Below, in pieces: positions 1-5,456 of a DNA stretch of 19,234 bases. A program made the position numbers and the translations under genes. The notes under the pieces were generated by a model. That model made no database searches. It had not been told where the DNA came from and saw nothing but the letters and a program-made list of their open reading frames with translations. Every line of letters begins with the position of its first letter. The first letter of the stretch is position 1. The stretch comes from an uncultured Collinsella sp. (GTDB lineage Bacteria > Actinomycetota > Coriobacteriia > Coriobacteriales > Coriobacteriaceae), in assembly GCA_902478885.1 (NCBI GenBank), contig CABSMS010000034.1, positions 1 through 19,234 on the forward strand. The letters run 5' to 3'.

Positions 1-695
1 GTGGCCAGCGCGCCAATCTCAACACCCTGCTCACTCGGCTGAATCCAGCGCGGGGCGCTCACGACAAAACTGTTTTGCACGCGCAGCAAGCCCAAGGGGT
101 GCGCCGGGGCGGGTTCGCGTTCGCCCGCAGTCAGCGACATGCCAAGCGAACGCGGCGTGGAGGTGCCTCCGCCACAGGTCGCGTGCGCGTAGTCGATGGC
201 ATAGTTCACCGAGGACCGCACATCCGCCGAACAACCGACGGCGACAAACAGCACCAGCACGGCCTCGGCGCGCTCGGCGGGCATGAGTTCCGCCGCCTGG
301 GACAGGCGATCGAGCGCGTTGCGATAGAGATTCGTGTCCTGGTGGCACTCTTCGAGCGCGCGTACCATCGGTTCACCCGCAGGACCGCACACCATATTGA
401 TCACAGCCGTGGAGTCCATGGGATTTCGCTGGCGCAGGGCCAGTTGCGACATAATACGCGCAGCCGAGGTACCGTATTCGGCAAAGTAGCGCTGCTGAAG
501 CGTGCCGACCGGCGCGCGAACGATAAAGCGGGAAACCCAAGAGCGATCGGCGGCTCGGCTCTGCGGGCTGCGGCCGTCGGCGAGCGGACGGGACGAAAGC
601 ACCAAGCCGCACAGCTCGATATGGCTCAGATGCGCTGCGCGCTTAAAGATGTCAAACATGGCCCCGCATGGGGTGAGCTCAACTTGAGATGCCAT
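1..695 (-). CDS. Unrecognised protein, 3' end cut off by window edge (third gene of kinase cassette)
   Basis: Reading the minus strand from the ATG at 693-695 gives 231 sense codons with no stop before base 1, so the gene is real but truncated by the window. The start has an excellent ribosome-binding site: the minus strand reads AAGGAGG (bases 704-710) with 8 bases before the ATG, and this site lies inside the last codons of the kinase gene, whose stop is only 3 bases upstream. That placement implies an operon and probable translational coupling. The visible part looks soluble: helix-prone stretches around residues 10-30 and 110-170, scattered cysteines (10, 29, 103, 117, 155, 174), and no signal peptide or clear membrane segment. 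I recognise no domain. Being co-translated with a Ser/Thr kinase suggests a substrate, adaptor or effector of that kinase, but this is inference. Confidence is high for the gene and nil for its function. Confidence 0.8.
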   Translation of the reverse strand, partial: MASQVELTPCGAMFDIFKRAAHLSHIELCGLVLSSRPLADGRSPQSRAADRSWVSRFIVRAPVGTLQQRYFAEYGTSAARIMSQLALRQRNPMDSTAVINMVCGPAGEPMVRALEECHQDTNLYRNALDRLSQAAELMPAERAEAVLVLFVAVGCSADVRSSVNYAIDYAHATCGGGTSTPRSLGMSLTAGEREPAPAHPLGLLRVQNSFVVSAPRWIQPSEQGVEIGALA

Positions 696-698
696 GAC

Positions 699-2543
699 CT
701 AGGCCTCCTTGGTCGTAGAAATAGAATCGGACGATACTTCGACAGGTCCGCCAAAAGTACGGGCAGCTGCGGCTCCACCGGCAAGCGGAGTCGCCATCTG
801 GGCTTTTGTGCGTCGCGGTGCCGAAACGGGAAGTTCAAAGGCAAAGCCCATCGCAAGCAAAAACCACGTAAGTGTATAGGTTGCAACCAGAGCGGCAACA
901 AGGCCGCCCATCACGGCGCGTTGGGTAAATACGCTACATGCAGCCACAACCAGCACCGGAACCTCGCAGGCAGAAAGCGCAAGCACACCCTGCAGGAACC
1001 CCGAGCGCCGATCACGCGCAAGTGCCCCCGCGGCAACGCCGGCTATGCCTGGCAGCGCCAACGCCAGTGCGGCAATAATACCCGGTAGCGACCCAGACCA
1101 CACGAGCGATCCCAAAGTCGCCGTCACGCGAGCGCCCGACGCCAGCAGCGCGGCCGAAACCACGACCACAGCCCAAACCACGCCACAGACGACCGTCGCG
1201 CCGACCATCAGCGCGCGACGAACCGCGCGGCCGGACGCATCCATGGGGCACGGCGTGAGCGGCTCGCCGCGGAGCGAACGACCGACATTTTGCGCATAGT
1301 GGTCACAAAACGCCGAGAGCGCCGCCTCGACCGCCGCCGGCTCGGGACGATCTTTTTGATGGCTGGACAGACAGGCCATCACCACGTCGAACAGCTGGGC
1401 ATCGACAAACGCCAGCGCATCGCGTAGCTCTTCGGAATCCGGCTCAAGCCCTAGCTGCTGGGCCTGCTCGGCCGCGGCGAGCGCCACATCGGGCTCACGA
1501 CGAAGCAGCTGAGTCAAATCGCAACCGGGCGCATGGGCACCAATGGGATAGTCGGGCCGCGTGTCCATCTTGAGACGGTAGGGGCTCGCGATGTCGCGCG
1601 TCTTTTTGCGCGAACCCGAGGTGCCCGAAGTGCTCGGCGCGGCTTCGTATGGCGCGACGCCGGCAATGAGCTCGTAAACCGTGCTTGCCGCGGCATAGAC
1701 GTCAATCGCCGGCGACATACGCAAAGCGCGCAGGTCGGGAATATCGTCGGTGAGCATCTCGGGCGGGGCATAGGCAACCGTCGCGCGACGCAGCGTGGCA
1801 TAACGCTCCGTAAACGACGCCTTGCCGCCGGTACCGGCCACGGCCGACGCAGGCTCGAGCGCCAGCGACGAGCCAAAGTCGATCAGGCACAGGTCAAAGG
1901 TACCCTCGGCAAGCTGCTGATCAAGCGGTAGGCGCGCCGTACGCACCATAATATTAGCGGGCGAGATATCGCGATGGACAAAGCCCTCACCCACCAGGCT
2001 CATACGGCAGAGCAGATCGAACAGGTCGCGACCCAGACGCGCCGCCACAAGCGGCGACAGGCGTCCGGCATCGTCCACGGCGAGTCGCGAACGCAAACGG
2101 GCAAGCGTCTCGCCCTCGACCCATTCCATGACAATTGCAGGCACACCGTCGACCTCGCCCCAGCCATAGAGGCGGGGAAAGCCCTTAAGGCCCGAAAGGG
2201 CGCGATGGCATTCGTATTCCTCGCGAAACGCCGCCTTGAACTTGGCGACCAGCGCCTCGTGAGCGGCATCGTCGTCAAACTCATCGCGCGTCGGCAAGAT
2301 GAGCTGCTTGAGTGCCACAGCCTCGCCTTGGGCGTTGACGGCACGCGTCACGCGGCCGATACCGCCACGGCGCATGGTGGCATCGTCGGCAAACAGCATC
2401 GTAAAACGACGCAGATAGGCAGGCAGTTCGTCCTGACCGAGCGCAATGGCCGGCTCAAACCCGTCGACACGCGCCAGGCGCAGGCCGACCATGGGATCGC
2501 GACCGAGCGATTGTGGTGTGGTGGATGCAAGATCGGTCATCAT
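699..2543 (-). CDS. Polytopic membrane Ser/Thr protein kinase (HRD type)
   Basis: This is a 614-residue eukaryotic-type protein kinase. The catalytic part covers roughly residues 55-415: a Gly-rich loop (RRGGIGRV, 59-65), ATP-binding Lys79 in VALK, a probable helix-C Glu near 109, the catalytic HRDISPAN (190-197), DFG at 222-224 and an APPE motif at 259-262. All key residues are present, so it is expected to be active. The region between the APPE motif and the last lobe is longer than usual and holds a Ser/Thr/Gly/Lys-rich insert around 303-316. About four hydrophobic segments follow (roughly 444-468, 483-508, 516-538, 545-569) with a short cytoplasmic-looking tail. No PASTA or other extracellular sensor domain is visible. 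The first ATG overlaps the stop of the upstream gene as ATGA, and a second in-frame ATG follows directly. No good ribosome-binding site is visible, so translation probably depends on coupling. The substrate is unknown. Confidence 0.9.
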   Translation of the reverse strand: MMTDLASTTPQSLGRDPMVGLRLARVDGFEPAIALGQDELPAYLRRFTMLFADDATMRRGGIGRVTRAVNAQGEAVALKQLILPTRDEFDDDAAHEALVAKFKAAFREEYECHRALSGLKGFPRLYGWGEVDGVPAIVMEWVEGETLARLRSRLAVDDAGRLSPLVAARLGRDLFDLLCRMSLVGEGFVHRDISPANIMVRTARLPLDQQLAEGTFDLCLIDFGSSLALEPASAVAGTGGKASFTERYATLRRATVAYAPPEMLTDDIPDLRALRMSPAIDVYAAASTVYELIAGVAPYEAAPSTSGTSGSRKKTRDIASPYRLKMDTRPDYPIGAHAPGCDLTQLLRREPDVALAAAEQAQQLGLEPDSEELRDALAFVDAQLFDVVMACLSSHQKDRPEPAAVEAALSAFCDHYAQNVGRSLRGEPLTPCPMDASGRAVRRALMVGATVVCGVVWAVVVVSAALLASGARVTATLGSLVWSGSLPGIIAALALALPGIAGVAAGALARDRRSGFLQGVLALSACEVPVLVVAACSVFTQRAVMGGLVAALVATYTLTWFLLAMGFAFELPVSAPRRTKAQMATPLAGGAAAARTFGGPVEVSSDSISTTKEA

Positions 2544-3445
2544 AGGGCAAGCGCCGCCACGTTATTGTTGAAGTTACCGAGCGCGACGTCATCATCGCCG
2601 TAATGGCCGACCCATTGACATAGGTTGGTATAACAGCCCCACAGATTGGCATACTGCTGATACCACTTTGACCGGGGCGAGAATGTCTGACGACCGAACT
2701 CGGCTCGAATGACAAACATCTCCCCGACCAGGCTGTCGCACGGTCTGGGATCTCCCGTAGAGTTATAGGTCGAGACCACGTCATTGGCACGAGAAACATA
2801 GCCGTCGAGCATGTTGTACTTGGTCACAAGCCAACTGTGAATGCTCTCTTCCTCAGCAGCGGAAAGGCCACCGGAGTTTGCATCGTTGTCAGTGTTGCCG
2901 CCCGTCGAGCCGCCGTTTCCAGACCCTCCGGTAGAGGAACCCGCCCCAGAGCCGCCACCCGAACTCGATGAATCCGAGCCGGAGCCAGGAGTATCCGAGC
3001 TACCGGGCTTTCCGGACTGCTGGGCGTCCTGTTCCTTCTGCTGCTCGACCTTATTCACCGTTGCCGCCACGCTATTGTTGGACAATCGATCGATGATCTT
3101 GGTGTTGGTGAGCACGATGGTTTTGTCATTGGCAAGCGTGACTTCGTTGTCCGGGGTCTCGGCGCCGTCCGCATCGTCGGTGCCAAACACAATATGCCCG
3201 ACCACACTTGCCCAAGCATATCCAGTCGTGGTGCCCAGATTACTTTTGACCTCATGCCCCACGCGCGGTTCGCGTGCGGCATGCGCCTGCATCATGGACG
3301 GCACGGTCATGCCATAGGCAGAAACGCCAGCTATGACCAGCACCAGCGAGCACGATAGCAGTGCGTACGCCCGCGGCGCCAAGCCCAGTCGGCGTCGTAT
3401 GCGCACCGCGGCGCCGCGCTTTGTCTGAGTGCCACCGGGCCGCAT
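2540..3445 (-). CDS. Single-pass membrane protein with Ser/Gly linker and Cys-containing outer domain
   Basis: I chose the ATG at 3443-3445 because the minus strand carries GGAGGAG shortly before it. The open frame extends 31 codons further upstream, but that stretch would cover a terminator-like hairpin. From this start the protein has 301 residues: a basic cytoplasmic N-terminus (1-25), one membrane segment (about 27-47), a first outer region (50-140), a low-complexity Ser/Gly/Thr/Asn linker (about 145-195) and a compact C-terminal domain (196-301). The last domain is rich in Trp and Tyr and has cysteines at 236, 271 and 276. With the N-terminus inside, the linker and last domain would lie outside the membrane. 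I do not recognise a family. The stop overlaps the start of the kinase gene (ATGA), so the two are almost certainly made together. The protein could be the sensor or ligand-binding partner of the kinase, which lacks an obvious outer domain; this is inference. Confidence 0.8.
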   Translation of the reverse strand: MRPGGTQTKRGAAVRIRRRLGLAPRAYALLSCSLVLVIAGVSAYGMTVPSMMQAHAAREPRVGHEVKSNLGTTTGYAWASVVGHIVFGTDDADGAETPDNEVTLANDKTIVLTNTKIIDRLSNNSVAATVNKVEQQKEQDAQQSGKPGSSDTPGSGSDSSSSGGGSGAGSSTGGSGNGGSTGGNTDNDANSGGLSAAEEESIHSWLVTKYNMLDGYVSRANDVVSTYNSTGDPRPCDSLVGEMFVIRAEFGRQTFSPRSKWYQQYANLWGCYTNLCQWVGHYGDDDVALGNFNNNVAALAL

Positions 3446-3467
3446 GCGTTCTCCTCCAACAAAAACA

Positions 3468-3485
3468 CGCCGCTCGGGAGCGGCG
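3468..3485 (-). terminator. Terminator-like hairpin in the leader of the kinase cassette
   Basis: An 8-bp perfect inverted repeat (CGCCGCTC at 3468-3475 against GAGCGGCG at 3478-3485) forms a GC-only-rich hairpin. On the minus strand it is followed at once by TGTTTTTG, the layout of an intrinsic terminator. It ends only 22 bases before the ATG at 3445, which leaves no room for a promoter in between. It therefore either ends transcripts coming from recR or acts as an attenuator ahead of the kinase cassette. Confidence 0.5.
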
Positions 3486-3690
3486 CATTCATTCGAATCC
3501 ATATTTGAGTGTATCAGCGAACCAAAAAGGTTGCGCAACGAATGGACAAATTAAGGATGCGAGCGGAAGCGTCCATGCGATAAGCGGATACGAAGCATCT
3601 TTGTTGCACAACAAACTCACAGTCGCACGGGGAAATTATGACTACCCCGTGCGTCGCGAGGAAAACATACGGCAGGAGCAGGCTCGCCAC
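3486..3690. other. Non-coding gap between recR and the kinase cassette, with small dyads
   Basis: No gene is supported here. Structures seen are: a 9-bp perfect inverted repeat (CGCACGGGG at 3624-3632, CCCCGTGCG at 3645-3653, 12-base loop) just after the recR stop, without a clear U-tract, so at most a weak terminator; a 7-bp inverted repeat around a 2-base centre (TTTGTTG at 3600-3606, CAACAAA at 3609-3615), operator-like in size; and the palindrome GTTGCGCAAC near 3528-3537. A promoter for the minus-strand cassette must lie here if the cassette is transcribed independently, but the best match (TTGCGC, 17 bases, GATACA) is too poor to call. Confidence 0.4.
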
Positions 3691-4287
3691 CTAAATCGCG
3701 CGGCGGGCCTCGATGGCGCGGCCAAGCGTAAGCTCGTCGGCATACTCCAAGTCGCCGCCCACGGGAAGGCCGCTTGCCAGACGCGACACCTCGACGCCCA
3801 ACGGCTTGATGGTACGGGCCAGATAGCTCGCCGTGGTCTCGCCCTCAATATTGGGGTTGGTGGCGATGATGACCTCGTGGATGTCCTCGTGGCCCAAGCG
3901 TGCCAGCAGCTCTCGAATGTGCAGCTGCTCGGGGCCAATCTTGTCCATGGGACTGATCACGCCGCCCAATACGTGGTAGAGGCCGTGGTAGCTGCCCGTG
4001 CGCTCGATCGCCTGGACATCGCGCGGCTCGCCCACCACGCAAATGCGAGTGGTATCGCGCATCGGGTCCTGGCAGATGGAGCACTCGTCGGCCGTGGCGT
4101 AGTTAAAGCAGCGGCTGCAAAAGTGGACCTCCTGCTTGACCTCCAGGATGGCCTCGGCCAGGCGGCGCGCCTCCTCGGCGTCGGCCTCCAACAGGTAATA
4201 GGCGATGCGCTGGGCCGACTTGGGACCAATGCCCGGCAGACGGCCCAGCTCATCGAGCAGTTTTTGCAGACTGTGGTTGGCGCTCAT
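3691..4287 (-). CDS. recR: Recombination mediator protein RecR
   Basis: The 198-residue length is typical of RecR. The domains run in the family order: an N-terminal helix-hairpin-helix with LPGIGPKSAQR (17-27), a four-cysteine zinc finger (Cys57, 60, 69, 72), then a Toprim domain from about 81 to 176 with ICVVGEPRD and the IATNPNIEGE motif, and a C-terminal region with GLPVGGDLEYAD. RecR forms rings that, with RecO or RecF, help RecA load onto single-stranded DNA during gap repair. The gene follows ybaB by 13 bases on the same strand, the common ybaB-recR pairing. The ribosome-binding site is weak: the bases before the ATG read as an AT alternation and no GGAG is visible, so coupling to ybaB translation is likely. 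Identity is very secure. Confidence 0.97.
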   Translation of the reverse strand: MSANHSLQKLLDELGRLPGIGPKSAQRIAYYLLEADAEEARRLAEAILEVKQEVHFCSRCFNYATADECSICQDPMRDTTRICVVGEPRDVQAIERTGSYHGLYHVLGGVISPMDKIGPEQLHIRELLARLGHEDIHEVIIATNPNIEGETTASYLARTIKPLGVEVSRLASGLPVGGDLEYADELTLGRAIEARRAI

Positions 4288-4300
4288 ATATATGCGTGTC

Positions 4301-4621
4301 TTAGAACGGCATGCCCGGGATGTTGAGGCCGCCGGTGATGGCGCCCATCTGCTTGTTGGCGAGCTCGTTGACGCCGCGGACGGCCTCGTTGACGGCAGCC
4401 ATGATCATATCCTGCAGCATATCGACGTCCTCGGGATCGAGCGCATCGGGATCGATGGTGAGGTTGACGAGCTCCATCTCGCCGTTAACGGTCACCTTGA
4501 CCATGCCGCCGCCGGCAGAGGCGTCGACGGTCTGGGACTTGAGGTTCTCCTGCGCGGCGGCAAGCTGCTCCTGCATCTTGCGAGCCTGCTTCATCATCTG
4601 CTGCATGTTCATACCGGCCAT
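4301..4621 (-). CDS. ybaB: YbaB/EbfC family nucleoid-associated protein
   Basis: This is a small 106-residue protein with the family hallmarks: a Met/Gln-rich N-terminal helix (MNMQQMMKQARKMQEQL, residues 4-20), a GGGMVKVTVNGEMELVNLTIDP beta segment in the middle, and a C-terminal helix ending in a short Gly/Pro/Met-rich tail. YbaB/EbfC proteins are dimeric DNA-binding, nucleoid-associated proteins usually encoded between dnaX and recR. The start at 4619-4621 is supported by AAAGGAG on the minus strand with 5 bases to the ATG. It is the first gene of the ybaB-recR pair. Here dnaX is not directly upstream, so the pair must have its own promoter, for which an extended -10 at 4697-4705 is a candidate. 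Confidence 0.95.
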   Translation of the reverse strand: MAGMNMQQMMKQARKMQEQLAAAQENLKSQTVDASAGGGMVKVTVNGEMELVNLTIDPDALDPEDVDMLQDMIMAAVNEAVRGVNELANKQMGAITGGLNIPGMPF

Positions 4622-4626
4622 GATGG

Positions 4627-4666
4627 CTCCTTTACGTGCGGCCGCACGCCGAGCTGCAAGGGCAGC
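4627..4666 (-). promoter_or_regulatory. Structured leader of ybaB next to its ribosome-binding site
   Basis: Directly upstream of the ybaB Shine-Dalgarno (4627-4633) lies a 14-bp perfect palindrome (CGTGCGGCCGCACG, 4635-4648) that can fold as a 5-bp stem with a GGCC loop. Next to it is a second hairpin (GCTGC at 4653-4657, GCAGC at 4662-4666, 4-base loop). Both would lie in the ybaB mRNA leader if transcription starts near 4690. The first ends one base from the ribosome-binding site, so it could influence translation. No known riboswitch or leader motif is recognised. Confidence 0.3.
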
Positions 4667-4696
4667 CGGAGCACGGCGGGACTTTCAAACTCAAAA

Positions 4697-4705
4697 ATCG
4701 TACCA
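4697..4705 (-). promoter_or_regulatory. Candidate extended -10 promoter for ybaB-recR
   Basis: The minus strand reads TGGTACGAT, an extended -10 (TG, one base, TACGAT) followed by a T-run. It would give a start about 70 bases before the ybaB ATG. No convincing -35 hexamer is found 16-18 bases upstream, which is tolerable for an extended -10. The call rests on motif match alone. Confidence 0.3.
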
Positions 4706-4783
4706 CGGCGCGAGGCCAGCGAGCGGGGCGGACGTGTTACCTCAGTCGATATACATGTCCTGGAGCGCAAGCCGCACCCATAG

Positions 4784-4818
4784 ATTATGCAAAGTTGAAT
4801 AATTCGCATCTGCATAAT
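4784..4818. repeat. 35-bp nested dyad in an AT-rich intergenic patch
   Basis: Perfect 8-bp arms ATTATGCA (4784-4791) and TGCATAAT (4811-4818) share the same centre, base 4801, with an inner pair GAAT/ATTC (4797-4800 and 4802-4805). Two inverted repeats on one centre suggest a binding site for a dimeric regulator rather than an RNA hairpin, because the loop sequences between arms do not pair. It lies in the roughly 340-base gene-free stretch 4622-4961, between the presumed ybaB promoter and the small plus-strand gene. Two direct copies of TAAATGSC follow at 4870-4885. The rest of this stretch shows no supported gene. Confidence 0.45.
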
Positions 4819-4921
4819 ATTTAAAGCTAAATCTTGTAGAGCCGGAATCCGACATTTAATGCGTACCACTAAATGGCTAAATGCCGAGCCACTACTCGAG
4901 GCGGCGCTCATGACGGCGAGG

Positions 4922-4927
4922 TATAAT
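4922..4927 (+). promoter_or_regulatory. Candidate -10 box for the small membrane protein gene
   Basis: A perfect TATAAT stands 34 bases before the ATG at 4962, giving a leader of roughly 28 bases. No recognisable -35 hexamer is present 16-19 bases upstream, so the promoter may need an activator. The nearby TAAATG direct repeats (4870-4885) are possible sites. Confidence 0.4.
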
Positions 4928-4961
4928 TTGATTGCCATAGATAGTAATTTGGAGGTGCCCC

Positions 4962-5435
4962 ATGAATGCCCCCAACGCGCTCCAAAACATCCGCTCAAAA
5001 CACCCCGTTGCATATGTGGTTCTCTATCTCTTTGTCGGCTGGGCATTGCTGGTTGTCATCACCCATGCCATAGCTTTTGGAGCAGAACTGCTGATAGCCA
5101 GCTCGGACCAGCCCGTCGTCAAATGGGAGACGACCGATGAGTGCACCGACGGAACCCGAACCGTCTACTACAACAGCCCGTCCCTCTATCAAGAGTTCAA
5201 GGTCAAGATAAAGGACTTCAAGATTGTCGATGCCGAGCTAGGCGTTTATTTGGCAATCGGAGCAACCATTAACGCCGAGCAAGTCGAGTACACGGACAGC
5301 CATGCGACGTATCGTATCGACCTCAGCATCCTAGGCCGACCGTCACGCACCTGTCTGCTCAAATGCGACATACGCGGCACCACGTTGCACATGTCCGAAA
5401 TACAGATGCGCCCGGGCAAAGAGATCTCTTCTTGA
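4962..5435 (+). CDS. Small single-pass membrane protein of unknown function
   Basis: This 157-residue protein starts behind a clear GGAGG (4951-4955) placed 6 bases before the ATG. Residues 1-16 are cytoplasmic-looking and 17-45 form one strongly hydrophobic segment. Residues 50-157 form a predicted beta-rich domain with alternating hydrophobic and polar residues and cysteines at 61, 131 and 135. I recognise no family. The gene is alone on the plus strand between dnaX and ybaB, converging on dnaX with only 21 bases between the two stop codons and no visible terminator. Its DNA and flanks look somewhat AT-richer than the neighbours, which is compatible with later insertion into an ancestral dnaX-ybaB-recR group. 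The open frame, ribosome-binding site and TATAAT make it a credible gene; its function is unknown. Confidence 0.75.
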   Translation: MNAPNALQNIRSKHPVAYVVLYLFVGWALLVVITHAIAFGAELLIASSDQPVVKWETTDECTDGTRTVYYNSPSLYQEFKVKIKDFKIVDAELGVYLAIGATINAEQVEYTDSHATYRIDLSILGRPSRTCLLKCDIRGTTLHMSEIQMRPGKEISS

Positions 5436-5456
5436 GCAGCATACCCGCCCGCACGG

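Noticed and set aside
75..1088. Long plus-strand open frame of 337 codons
   Set aside because: It is antisense to the partial gene and the kinase gene, has an Arg/His-rich unnatural composition and no ribosome-binding site.
3446..3538. Longer start of the first cassette gene (31 extra codons)
   Set aside because: It would cover the terminator-like hairpin and lacks a ribosome-binding site, while the ATG at 3445 has GGAGGAG.
4636..4824. 62-codon plus-strand frame upstream of the small membrane gene
   Set aside because: It has no ribosome-binding site, covers the ybaB leader in antisense, and has no coding character.
4622..4961. Possible small SRP RNA or other ncRNA near dnaX/ybaB
   Set aside because: The conserved SRP apical-loop sequence is absent and the hairpins found are short; nothing supports a known RNA.
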